Origin: Diplonema papillatum
Lineage: Eukaryota; Euglenozoa; Diplonemea; Diplonemida; Diplonemidae
DNA: 64,000 nucleotides
Assembly (NCBI GenBank): GCA_030068145.1
Contig: JAPJBO010000335.1
Location: forward strand, 124,001-188,000
Direction: 5' to 3'
The translations under genes and the position numbers were made by a program. The notes beneath the pieces are model-generated. The model saw only the letters and a list, made by a program, of their open reading frames with translations, searched no databases and was not told the DNA's origin. This document shows, piece by piece, positions 8,669 through 18,269 of the stretch (position 1 is its first letter; every line of letters starts with the position of its first letter).

Positions 8669-11134
8669 ATGCAGTCAGCCGTCCCGGGAATGCCGCCCCT
8701 GCTGAACGGGTGCGTCGAGATCGTTTTGCACGAGGCGAGGGGCCTGCCGAAGACGGACAACCTCGGGTTCACGGAGGGGGACCCGCTGTGCATGGTGCAG
8801 GACAGCCAGAAGCGGGTCCTGCTGAAGACGAAGGTCGTGCGGAAGACGACCGAACCGCAGTGGGAGGAGAGCGGGATCGTGAGCCTCGTGGAGTGCGGGT
8901 CGCTGACCGTCCTGATCAAGGACAGCGACGCCACGTCCGAGGACCTGATGACCAAGGTCATCCTCAAAGCCGACGGGAAAACCCTCCGCCCGGTGCTCGA
9001 TGGTATCCCGGTCACCGGCTGGATCCCCATGGACAAGCAGAAGGCCGAAGTCCGCATCTCGATCAAACCGCTCATGCACCGCTGCCCAGGCAGACTCGGC
9101 GTGACCAATTCGCGGTTCCCTTCGAACCCGGGGTGCCGCGTGACGCTCTACCAAAGCGCGCACGTCGGAGGAGAACGGGATTACCTCCCCTACCTCAGCC
9201 AGTACAACGGCTGCGAAGGCCAAGGCATCGGCGCCAAAAAGCGGCATGTCGACCCCGAGCACGCGTTCGAAGCCGACGACGACGCGGAGGGCGCCAGGGC
9301 GTTTAACCCGAGGAACTGCTGGGAAGAGCTGTACGTCGCGATTCTAGAGGCGAGGCAGTTTATTTACGTGGTGGGGTGGTCTGTGTTCACGGACGTGCCC
9401 CTGCTCAGGGAGAGGGATGTGAAGGTGAAGGGGTATGAGGAGTTGGACGGGACGAAGGTGATTCTTGGGGATTTGTTCGCGATGAAGGCGCAGGAGGGCG
9501 TGAAGGTGTCCGTGATGCTGTGGAGGGAAGCGACGTCCGTCGGCAACGACTTCGCGTCGTCCGATGGCGTCGCCGGTACGTTCTCGGAGAAAACGAAGGC
9601 GTTCTTCCGCTCGAAAGAGCCACCCCACGTCCACTGCAAGACGTTCCTCCGGCAGTCCGAGAGCTCGATGACCCTCAACAAGCTCTGCTACACGCACCAC
9701 CAAAAATACGTCGTCTGCGACGCGCCCGCACTCTCCGACTCCCGCAAGCCGCGGCGCCTCATCGGGTTCATTGGCGGGATCGATCTCACTAAGGGACGGT
9801 TCGACACGCCTAAAAAGCACCTCTGGGGAACGGCGGACGGCTGGCACAAGGGGGATTGGTACCAGGCGTGCGTCCCGGGCGTTGACGAGATCGACGGCAA
9901 GGAGCAGGGCTGTAGGCAGCCGTGGGCGGACATCCACGCGAAGATCGAAGGTCCGGTGGTGAGGGATTTGATCACGAACTTCGAGGACCGGTGGCTGAAG
10001 CAGGCTGGGGAGAAGTGGAGCCACGCGCTGTTCGATGTGGACGAGTGCGACGAAATCCTGCCGCGGGAGGAGGACTATGTTCAGGACCCGGACTTCCACG
10101 AGTCTTGGAACGTGCAGTTCCTTCGGTCCATCGACCACAATTCGGCGCTCAACATCCTCGGCGTTGAAGGCGGCATCCACAACGCGTATGACTTGGCCAT
10201 CGAGCGAGCCGAGCGGTTCTTGTACTTGGAGAACCAGTACTTCATGGGCGGCAGCAAGAGCTGGAAGAGCCACAAGGGGGCGAACATCCTGAGCAACCTC
10301 ACCTCGCTTCTCGCCCGCGAGGAGGTGCAGTCCATCAACCGGATCCCGCTGATGATCGTCAACAGGATCGGGCGAGCCATCCGCGAGAACAAGCGGTTCT
10401 CGGCCTACATCTGCATCCCCATGTTCCCCGAAGGCCTGCCCGAGTCGGCAGCCATGCAGGAGATCATCTACTGGCAGTACAACACCATGGAGATGATGTA
10501 CTCGCTCATCGCTCAAATCATCAAAAACACGAGCACGCAAGCGTCCCCCGAGGACTACCTCAATTTCTTCTGCCTCGGCAACAGGGAGCCCGAGGGCCCG
10601 CTGGCGGGCATGGGCACCACGAGCGCCCGGAAGGACGTCATCAACAACACGAGGAGACACATGATATACGTCCACTCGAAGATGCTGATCGCGGACGACG
10701 ACTACATCATCCTGGGGTCCGCGAACATCAACGACCGATCCATGGCCGGCGACAGGGACACAGAAGTCGCGATCGGGGCCTACCAGCCCCACCACTCCCG
10801 CGCGAATGGCGTGAAGTTCGCGAATGGGGGGGTGCAGGCCTTCCGCCTGTCGGTATGGGGTGAGCACCTCAACGAGGGCGGAACCGTCAACTCCGCGTTG
10901 TACTACCCGGAGTCGAAGGCGTGCGTCGACTACGTCAACACGAAGTCGTACAAGGCGTGGAAGGACCACGCGGGCGATCTCGTCCAGAAGCAGGAGTGCC
11001 ACCTGATGAAGTACCCCATCGTCGTGAACCCCGACGGCTCCATCCGCCCCATCCAAGAGTGCTTCCCGGATGCCCCGGCTGCAAAGATCCGCGGTGTCGA
11101 GTCCGCCACTATTCCGGATTTCATGACTTCCTGA
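8669..11134 (+). CDS. phospholipase D, C2-type (plant PLD-alpha-like)
   Basis: An intronless gene of 821 codons, close to the ~810 of plant C2-PLDs. PLD hydrolyses phosphatidylcholine and related lipids to phosphatidic acid and a free head group. The N-terminal C2 domain (about residues 10-135; EIVLHEARGLPKTDN near its start) would bind membranes with Ca2+. Two HKD motifs are present: H344-x-K346-x4-D351 in THHQKYVVCD, and H669-x-K671-x4-D676 in YVHSKMLIADD followed by ILGSANINDRSM. The stretch LYLENQYFMGGS is also typical of the family. No signal peptide or membrane span is seen. The start is the first ATG after the leader and matches the start of the C2 domain. Partial copies of both ends flank the gene. 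Confidence 0.95.
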   Translation: MQSAVPGMPPLLNGCVEIVLHEARGLPKTDNLGFTEGDPLCMVQDSQKRVLLKTKVVRKTTEPQWEESGIVSLVECGSLTVLIKDSDATSEDLMTKVILKADGKTLRPVLDGIPVTGWIPMDKQKAEVRISIKPLMHRCPGRLGVTNSRFPSNPGCRVTLYQSAHVGGERDYLPYLSQYNGCEGQGIGAKKRHVDPEHAFEADDDAEGARAFNPRNCWEELYVAILEARQFIYVVGWSVFTDVPLLRERDVKVKGYEELDGTKVILGDLFAMKAQEGVKVSVMLWREATSVGNDFASSDGVAGTFSEKTKAFFRSKEPPHVHCKTFLRQSESSMTLNKLCYTHHQKYVVCDAPALSDSRKPRRLIGFIGGIDLTKGRFDTPKKHLWGTADGWHKGDWYQACVPGVDEIDGKEQGCRQPWADIHAKIEGPVVRDLITNFEDRWLKQAGEKWSHALFDVDECDEILPREEDYVQDPDFHESWNVQFLRSIDHNSALNILGVEGGIHNAYDLAIERAERFLYLENQYFMGGSKSWKSHKGANILSNLTSLLAREEVQSINRIPLMIVNRIGRAIRENKRFSAYICIPMFPEGLPESAAMQEIIYWQYNTMEMMYSLIAQIIKNTSTQASPEDYLNFFCLGNREPEGPLAGMGTTSARKDVINNTRRHMIYVHSKMLIADDDYIILGSANINDRSMAGDRDTEVAIGAYQPHHSRANGVKFANGGVQAFRLSVWGEHLNEGGTVNSALYYPESKACVDYVNTKSYKAWKDHAGDLVQKQECHLMKYPIVVNPDGSIRPIQECFPDAPAAKIRGVESATIPDFMTS

Positions 11135-11187
11135 GCACACGCCGCATGCGAGTCGTATTCTCGTAGCTTCAGGTCTAGACTCGTCAA

Positions 11188-11436
11188 GCGAGTTTTGTCA
11201 AGACGAGAGTATCTTAAGGCGACTCTACTGGAGAATGAGTCGTGCGAGTGGTTGCTCCGGAGACCAGAAAAGAAGTTTGGACGAGGATATGACTCGAAGG
11301 AAATAGCTATGCTGGCGCCCGTGTTTCGTCGTCCAGTTTATATGTCGCACTCTGCGTGCACGAGACACCTGAACACTGAAACATGCAAAGAGCCCGCTTC
11401 CCATGCGGTGCTGCGTTCAATACGGCTCCCCCTATC
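11188..11436. repeat. spacer unit of the PLD 3' tandem array, copy 1
   Basis: About 250 bp non-coding, starting with GTCAAGACGAGAG and including CTGGCGCCCGTGTTTCGTCG. Recurs at 11765-12021 and partly at 12489-12600. With the PLD end it makes a ~582-bp tandem unit. Confidence 0.75.
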
Positions 11437-11718
11437 GTATGGGGTGAGCACCTCAACGAGGGCAGAACCGTCAACTCCGCGTTGTACTACCCGGAGTCGA
11501 AGGCGTGCGCCGACTACGTCAACACGAAGTCGTACAAGGCGTGGAAGGACCACGCGGGCGATATCGTCCAGAAGCAGGAGTGCCACCTGATGAAGTACCC
11601 CATCGTCGTGAACCCCGACGGCTCCATCCACCCCATCCAAGAATGCTTCCCGGATGCTCCCGGCGCGAATATCCGCGGTGTCGAGTCGGCCACCATTCCG
11701 GATTTCATGACCTCCTAA
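11437..11718 (+). pseudogene. PLD 3' end duplicate 1
   Basis: Copy of 10853-11134 (last ~94 codons: WGEHLNEG to PDFMTS and the stop). Still open in frame and nearly identical, with a few substitutions. It has no HKD motif, so it cannot encode an active lipase. It has no obvious promoter. Confidence 0.85.
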
Positions 11719-12021
11719 GCACACGCCGCATGAGAGTCGCATTCTCGTCTCAGCTTCACGTCTAGATTTTGTCAAGACGAGAACATCGTAAGGCGACTCT
11801 ATTGGAGAACGAGTCGTATCCTGACGAGAGTTTGCCCCGGATATCAGAAAAGGAGGTTGGATGAGAATATGACTCTGAGGAAATCGCTGTGCTGGCGCCG
11901 GTGTTTTGTCGTCCAGTTTATTTGTCGCAGTCTGCGAATGTATGGCGTCGTGCACGAGACACCTGAACACTGAAACAAGCAAAGAGCCCGCTTCCCATGG
12001 GTCAATACGGCTCTCCCTATC

Positions 12022-12300
12022 GTATGGGGTGAGCACCTCAACGGGCGGAACCATCAACTCCGCGTTGTACTACCCGGAGTCGAAGGTGTGCGTCGACTAC
12101 GTCAACACGAAGTCGTACAAGGCGTGGAAGGACCACGCGGGGCGATCTCGTCCAGAAGCAGGAGTGCCACCTGATGAAGGACCCCGTCGTCCTGAATCCC
12201 GACGGCACCATCCGCCCCATCCAAGAATGCTTCCCGGATGTCGGGTGCGAAGATCCGCGGTGTCAAGTCCGCCACCATTTCGGATTTCACGACCTCCTAA
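12022..12300 (+). pseudogene. PLD 3' end duplicate 2, decayed
   Basis: Second downstream copy, with small deletions (for example an extra G at CGCGGGGCGATC and a lost codon in the LNEGG region) that shift the frame. It ends at CGACCTCCTAA. More diverged than copy 1. Confidence 0.8.
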
Positions 12301-12302
12301 GC

Positions 12303-12418
12303 ACCCGATCGTTGTGAACCCCGACGGCACCATCCGCCCCATACAAGAATGCTTTCCAGATGCCTCGGGTGCGAAGCACCCGGATCCGCAGTGTCGAGCT
12401 ATTCCAGATTCATGACCT
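12303..12418 (+). pseudogene. PLD 3' end duplicate 3, shortest
   Basis: Only the last ~38 codons remain (from PIVVNPDGTIRPIQECFPD to the end), with indels. Copies 1 to 3 are progressively shorter and more diverged away from the intact gene. Confidence 0.75.
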
Positions 12419-12599
12419 AAGAACACAGCGCATGCGAGTCATATATTCTTCACTCTAGACTAGGCAAAACCCCGTTTTCACAATTCTTCACTCTAGACTC
12501 GTCAAGCGAGTTTCGTCAAGACGAGAGTATCTCAAGATGACTCTACTAAGGAACGAGTAGTATCCTGACGAGATTTTGCTCCGGAGACCCCCGAAAGCA

Positions 12600-13263
12600 T
12601 GTCTCCCGACCTCGCTCGCGCGCATCAAATCGAACGCGTACCTTACGTGTCTTCGCACTTATTAGATGCAGTTCAAGGCGATAGGTGTGGGCTGACGCAA
12701 CACCGTGTGCACGATAACAACACTGCTCAACCCCTCCCGCAAATACGGCTTCCGTCCTCCCTCCCTCTCTCGCGCGCACATGCAAAAGGCTTCCCCGAAG
12801 CATATCGAACGCTTTCCCAACAGCGAACTTTCGCAAGAGACAGCGGCGGCTGGCAGTTGGCTGCAGTTCCAGGTCTATAGGTGTGGGCCAGCTCAACGAC
12901 GCTTTAAGTAAGCAGCTGCTCAAATCCACGTCCTCTCTCTCGCTCTCTCTCTCTCTCTCGCACGCATGCAAAAGGAAACCCCCAGACGAACACTCGACGA
13001 AGACACACCGCACACTTTCTCAACAGGGAACTCTGAAAAAGACAGCGGCAGGCACCTGGATGCATTTCCAGGCGGTAGGTGTCGACCGGCTTAACGCCGT
13101 GCAGAAGGCACCCAAATACTTAGCTGAAACAACTGCTCACCTCCCCATGGGCCGCGAACGTTACATCCAGCTTTCGTCCTCTCTCTCTCGTGCGCATGCA
13201 AAAGGGAACCACCGGAGTCTAATCGAACGCGTTCCCAACAGCGAACTCCGCAAGGCTCCCGCC
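12600..13263 (+). repeat. decayed tandem repeat, three to four units of about 180-250 bp
   Basis: Units share TCTCTCTCGCGCGCATGCAAAAGG-type runs, CCCAACAGCGAACT and CAGTTCCAGG...TAGGTGTGGG. Copies are diverged and of unequal length. No ORF is conserved across the units. Confidence 0.6.
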
Positions 13264-13363
13264 ATGGGCGCCTTCCCCCCCCCCTCCTCTGTTTTGGTCC
13301 ACCTCCTTTTCGATCGTGACAATCAACATTTTTGTCTTTCCTCCTCCGACCAGGAAGATGGTG

Positions 13364-13520
13364 AACGCTCATCAGATCTCACAAAGGGTGTCGGTTCATC
13401 TGGACAGCAGGACGGTGGCCATGGAAGTCCGATACTGTGACAACTCACCTGCCGAATGCACCGGTCCCGAAAATGGATGATGCTCGAGCGATCCACCCAT
13501 AGTTAGCCGCGTACTGGTAT
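13364..13520 (+). pseudogene. 28S rRNA fragment 1
   Basis: About 157 bp matching the conserved large-subunit rRNA segment that includes ACAAAGGGTGT, GACAGCAGGACGGTGGCCAT, GGAAGTC, ACAACTCACCTGCCGAATG and GAAAATGGATG. Flanking 28S sequence is absent. A ~13-base gap falls within AATCCG...GTGTGTAACAAC. A related fragment with the same right end is at 48326-48501. It is not part of an rDNA unit. Confidence 0.85.
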
Positions 13521-14317
13521 ACTCCCGCGAACTACTCGGGGGGGAAAATAATTGAGGGGCCCGCAATTATTCGCATGGCTCGGCGACGAAAACACGGGTT
13601 TTGGCGGTCAAGGAGCAACAGCGCAAGACGTGGCATCATATGCATGGAAGCCTGCGGGTCTCCGATGCGCTCATTTTTTGAATTCGTGCTCTTAGTAGCG
13701 GTGGAAACGGGTGTCTTTTAATGCTTCGACTGTCCTCGTGTTTGCCTCGAACATGAATACCCGAAGCATCAAACGTCGCAAAAAGACAGTCTGGGTCGGC
13801 AGAGCGCTAACAGTTAGCTCCTCTGTCGATAAGCTCTCCCGGTTCCAGTGAAACCCCCAAGACATTCACTTGCAGTTGGAACAACTGCTTGGCTTAGTGC
13901 TTGCCTGCCTTCGCACCTTACAGCACTCAATGCTATTAGGCACGGTCGACACCGTGCTTGCATCGTTGAAAAGCGGTTCTTGCCCAGGTCCAAGATCTCG
14001 CGTTCTCCTTCGACTACAGCAACCTTGCGAGCTTCCCCGGAGGCAATACAACGACGTCTCGTACAACACAACACACACGACGTTCAGCAGGAGTCCGTAC
14101 TGGCTACGTTGACTCGCCGTTTGTTGAGAGAGACACACGAGCTCGGGGTAGACCTGCGCCATCAGGGACGCCGTAGAACATCTGCATGGTCTGTCCCCGT
14201 GGGCCCAGATCCGCGCCAAAACCTGCTGCGCCAATCAAAAGTGAGACATTCCTTCGTCACCTCGAGCAATTTACGTCAAATACTCTTCAATCGGGCATAG
14301 AAGGTTACTTCCACGTT
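13521..14317. other. no gene seen
   Basis: Mixed-composition sequence with a small palindrome around 13548-13571 (AATAATTG / CAATTATT). Short ORFs on both strands show no family signature. Confidence 0.4.
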
Positions 14318-14390
14318 CCCCCCCCCCCCCCCCCCCGTGAATTACTTTTTACCCCCGACACGTACTTTCCACCCCCCGAAAAACGGGGGG

Positions 14391-14985
14391 TAAAGAGTAT
14401 AAATCCGGGGGTATAGAGTATAAATCGGGGGGTATAGAGTATAAATCGGGGGGTATAAATCGATGTCGGGGGGTGGAAATTGTTGTCGGGGGGTGGAAAG
14501 TACTTTTCGGGGGGGTGGAAAGTACTTTTCGGGGGGTGGAAAGTACTTTTCGGGGGGTGGAAATTTTTGTCGGGGGGTGGAAAGTATTTTTCGGGGGGTG
14601 GAAAGTACTTGTCGGGGGGTGGAAATCTTTTGTCGGGGGGCGGAAAGTATTTATCGGGGGGTGGAAACGTTTCGTCGGGGGGTGGAAAGTACTTTTCGGG
14701 GGGTGGAAATTTTTGGTCGGGGGGTGGAAAGTACTTTTCGGGGGGTGGAAAGTACTTTCGGGGGGTGGAAAGTACTTTCGGGGAATGGAAAGTACTTTCG
14801 GGGGGTGGAAAGTACTTTCGGGGGGTGGAAAGTACTTTCGGGGGGTGGAAAGTACTTTCGGGGGGTGGAAAGTACTTTCGGGGGGTGGAAAGTACTTTCG
14901 GGGGGTGGAAAGTACTTTCGGGGGGTGGAAAGTACTTTCGGGATTTTCGGGGTGGAAAGTACTTTCCGGGGGGTGGATTGTTTTC
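14391..14985. repeat. 21/20-bp satellite: GAAAGTACTTTTC plus G-run, array 1
   Basis: About 27 units of GTGGAAAGTACTTTTCGGGG type. Each joins a palindrome (perfect in the 20-bp form, GAAAGTACTTTC) to a run of six G. From 14743 on the 20-bp form dominates. Some units replace the palindrome with ATTTTTGTC. Confidence 0.95.
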
Positions 14986-15009
14986 TGGAGCGCGGCGGGA
15001 CACTGTACT

Positions 15010-15650
15010 TGCACACACGAGAATCGACCCGCAAACCCGCGAACCCGCATATCCGTTCCCGCAAACCCGCATACCCGAACCTGCAAACCCGCAAACCCAA
15101 ACCCGCATAACCAAACCCGCATACCCGCGTACCCAAACCCGCAAACCCGAACCCGCATACCCGTTCTCGCAAACCCGCATACCCGTTCCCGCAAACCCGC
15201 AAACCCAAACCCGCATACCCAAACCCGCAAACCCGCGTACCCAAACCCGCAAACCCGCATACCCGAACCCGCATACCCGTTCTCGCAAACCCGCATACCC
15301 GTTCCCGCAAACCCGCATACCCGAACCTGCAAACCCGCAAACCCAAACCCGCATACCCGCATACCCGCAAACCCGCAAACCCGCATACCCGAACCCGCAT
15401 ACCCGTTCCCGCAAACCCGCATACCCGTTCCCGCAAACCCGCATACCCGTTCCCGCATACCCGAACCTGCAAACCCGCAAACCCAAACCCGCATACCCAA
15501 ACCCGCATACCCGCGTACCTAAACCCGCAACCCGCATACCCGAACCCGCATACCCGCAAACCCGCAAACCCGCATACCCGCAAACCCGCAAACCCGCAAA
15601 CCCGGAATCGCAAACGCGCAAACCCCGCATACCCGCAAGCCCGCAGACCT
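15010..15650. repeat. CCCGCAT / CCCGCAA heptamer-octamer satellite
   Basis: Roughly 640 bp of ACCCGCAT, ACCCGCAA, ACCCGAAC, ACCCGTTC and ACCTGCAA words, with higher-order blocks about 70-140 bp long. It resembles degenerate telomere-like repeats but matches no known telomere unit. Confidence 0.9.
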
Positions 15651-16094
15651 GCAGATTGTGGCTGGAACTGTTTTTGGAAATACACACAGCAAATCAAAGA
15701 AAGGGGGGAAAGGTGGAAAATGCAGATCAAACGGGAGTAAAACGTGTACACGCTTATCCGACTCTTGACTTACTATGCCGTGTTCTGAAAGCTGTCGAGG
15801 GGCCCCTCCATAGGTTCTCGCATGATTCGTTCGCCTTCGTAACACTATCCGTTTGTAGTACGCTTCGCAATTGTGTTCTTGCAATATCTAGCCGAATGGC
15901 GGGTGGCGGATTTCCGCGCTCGTGCGCAAGACACAATTATGCTGCTTTTGCAGTGCAAGCCGAACCCGGTTCGCGACTTCGGTTGCGGTAAAGTGTTACA
16001 AAGTCTTCGGCTTTCAGATCCGGATACGCCTTATGCAACATGATAGTTAGAGGTCACTTGAAGGATACCGTGTGCAGCGTTCGAAAGAGTTTGC
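15651..16094. other. unique core between the two satellite arrays
   Basis: About 440 bp of non-repetitive sequence inside the bounded block. No convincing ORF or RNA gene was found. Confidence 0.4.
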
Positions 16095-16099
16095 GTATC

Positions 16100-16520
16100 T
16101 GGTCGGGGGGTGGAAAGTAGTTTTCGGGGGGTGGAAAGTACTTTTCGGGGGGTGGAAATTTTTTTGTCCGGGGGTGGAAAGTACTTTTTGGGGGGTGGAA
16201 ATTTTTTGTCCGGGGGTGGAAAGTACTTTTCGGGGGGTGGAAAGTGTTTTTCGGGGGGTGGAAAGTACTTTTCGGGGGGTGGAAATTTTTCGTCGGGGGG
16301 TGGAAAGTACTTTTCGGGGGGTGGAAATTTTTGTCGGGGGGTGGAAAGTATTTTTCGGGGGGTGGAAAGTACTTTTCGGGGGGTGGAAATTTTTGTTCGG
16401 GGGGTGGAAAGTACTTTTCGGGGGGTGGAAAGTACTTTTCGGGGGGTGGAAAGTACTTTTCGGGGGGTGGAAAGTACTTTTCGGGGGGTGGAAAGTACTT
16501 TCGGGGGGTGGAAAGTACGT
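16100..16520. repeat. 21-bp palindrome plus G-run satellite, array 2
   Basis: About 20 units of the same repeat as array 1 and in the same orientation, again with interspersed ATTTTTGTC variants. Confidence 0.95.
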
Positions 16521-16560
16521 GTCGGGGGTGTTGAGTACATCACCCCCCCCCCCCCCCCCC

Positions 16561-17132
16561 TTTTTTTTTTTTGGGAAGCAGGCGTTGTTCTGATTCCGAA
16601 GAATTCGAGAAAGATCGGCGAAAACAAATCCGCGTATGGCCAGCGTCCTTCTTGTTCGCCCCCAGCTGCGCGAGCTTTTTTGGCTGAAAGAGGCAGCCGT
16701 TCAAGGTCTTTGCTGCTCTTTACTTGTCAAGGCAGCTTTTGTCTTGTACAAGCAGTATGTGCCTTGCGTGCAGCAGAAGGCCTACACCAGAGCCATCCAG
16801 CTAGCGTCTTGTGGGGGGAGCCGAGGGCCGCGGTTGGTCACAATGCCATGATGTCCTGGCCCGTGCCGTTGAACGAACGTCTTCTTTGTCTCATTTCCAC
16901 CCCCCTGGAGGCTGTTGTGACCGCGCTTGTTGCAAGCACCGCTTGTTGCAAACCCCCGTTTCCTTCTTCTTCCCGCGCTGTGACCCCTGCCGGTCTGTTT
17001 GCGCGTGGGCTCGCACACTCCTAGCCTGTGCACAGCCCAGTCGTGGTCAAGAAGACCTCTTCTTTCCATCCATCCCCGCACACACACAACAAAAATAAAG
17101 GAAGAAGCAGCAAAGCCAAACCACCTTTTCGG
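16561..17132. other. no gene seen
   Basis: Starts with a T run, then mixed sequence. Short overlapping ORFs on both strands without recognisable domains. Confidence 0.4.
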
Positions 17133-17322
17133 TTTTTGTGTTAACAATGCATTGTTGGTACTAAAAATTAGCAGTTGGCAGCGTACTACATGAAACTTAC
17201 CAAAGCAGGTGAGTTCCGCTAGTGCGCACAAACAAAAAGGGAAACGCAAGATGCCCGCACCCACCAAGGAGAATCTGGACTTGACCCAGTGGGGTGAAGT
17301 GGAAAGACGTCCCCGTACCTGA
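17133..17322 (+). mobile_element. R5 leader plus start of a retroelement-type ORF (5' remnant)
   Basis: The leader begins TTTTTGTGTTAACAATGCAT with the palindrome AACAATGCATTGTT, then GTTGGCAGCGTACTAC, ACCAAAGCAGGTGAG and GCGCACAAACAAA. An ATG follows at 17251, with a peptide sharing the pattern PT-basic-acidic-x-LDLT with the copy at 50551. Its family assignment rests on similarity to the retroelement leader at 3751. It is a fragment. Confidence 0.6.
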
Positions 17323-18183
17323 GGAGCCTATCGGACCGAATGGGGCAATGCCGGGGGAACAGTGCGTGTTCTACCCAACGTGTGACACCTTGCGTTTCTC
17401 GCTGCGAGCAAGTTTGGGAGGAAGTGAGCTGGTTGCCAATGGCAGAAGCATGAATCCATGCCGTGATAATATCCCAGCTTCAGCGAAATCCGCCATGAGA
17501 TCCAAAAGTGGTTCCGATGCAGACGAAGAGCTGACTGCACCGAAGGTGTGGTCGAGATAATGCGTGCTTACTGGCACAGGCAAACGTTCTCTAGTTAGAT
17601 CTTATGACGCAGTCCAACAAAAGTGGCGCGACTCACTCAAGCTCTTTTTGCCGAAGGAGCAGGAATATTCACCAACATGCCGACTCCCCCTCACTAACGC
17701 ACAAAGACGAGGAAAAGCCGACACAGTCACACCAGTTGAACGCAGCCAGTCAGCGAACCTTCCAAGGCAGAGCTACGGTGTCTTGTCAATACCGCCTAAC
17801 GGTCTGTACCATCGCAGCACGCAGGGAGAAGGGAACCGAAGGGGGAAAGCAAACAACATGCAGCAGCCATAGGATTGCCGAAAGGGAATGCGTGAACATT
17901 CCGCAACCCGGATGCAGAGATCTGAAGTGGTGACACACTGACGATCCTGCTGACCATGTCCACAGGCCCCGGATGATGTTGTCGTCTCTTTTTGAAGGAA
18001 GGGTTGGCCCTTGAACGCTTCACGCGGGGACACGGTTACCTATCCTGGAAAGCTGCACTTTCTTCGTGTAGGGTGTCTTGTGGATGTGCATGGAAAAAAC
18101 AGGGGAGATCTCATTGGGCTGACTGGAACCATCCGCAACAGTCAGGTCTGGCCGCTTGGCGTATCGAGTAAGCTTTTACCCTT
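17323..18183. other. no gene seen; contains an older copy of the gene's upstream sequence
   Basis: 17802-17870 (TCTGTACCATCGC, then GGAACCGAAGGGGGAAA) is a diverged duplicate of 18186-18245, immediately upstream of the gene at 18270. It suggests a duplicated promoter region. Nothing else recognised. Confidence 0.45.
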
Positions 18184-18269
18184 ATGCTCTGTACCATCGC
18201 GAATCATGCAGGGGGAGGAGGGAACCGAAAGGGGGGAAACAGTGAAAGGCTGAATACGAACTGAAGAAG
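18184..18269 (+). promoter_or_regulatory. upstream leader of membrane-protein gene 1
   Basis: Purine-rich stretch GGGAACCGAAAGGGGGGAAA ending at GAAGAAGATG. A diverged duplicate lies ~385 bp upstream. No TATA box was seen. The regulatory role is inferred from position only. Confidence 0.35.

Larger units (their letters stand above)
14318..16560. mobile_element. satellite-filled block with perfect 27-nt terminal inverted repeats
   Basis: The outer core repeats at 14351-14377 and 16503-16529 are exact reverse complements (27 of 27). They read ACCCCCGACACGTAC at the left and GTACGTGTCGGGGGT at the right. Each lies next to a ~19-base C run (14318-14336 and 16542-16560). Inside are a 21/20-bp G-rich satellite, a CCCGCAT satellite, ~430 bp of unique sequence, and the G-rich satellite again in the same orientation. 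No coding function is supported; the long open frames come from the 21-bp period. Confidence 0.7.

Noticed and set aside
9344-11140. 598-codon frame antisense to PLD
   Set aside because: It is a mirror of GC-rich codon use. The plus strand has full PLD homology with both HKD motifs.
15010-15650. Telomere or interstitial telomeric repeat
   Set aside because: The CCCGCAT/CCCGCAA words do not match known telomere units, and unique sequence with genes lies on both sides.
14305-15991. Very long open frames on both strands (up to ~500 codons)
   Set aside because: They follow the 21-bp and CCCGCAT satellites, whose period keeps several frames open at once. Translations are pure repeats, with no gene signals.
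17133-17236. Spliced-leader RNA gene (donor-like CAGGTGAG after ~40 nt)
   Set aside because: No Sm site or Pol III terminator arrangement was found, the copies are dispersed and diverged, and family genes here use ordinary cis-splicing. Kept only as a leader repeat.
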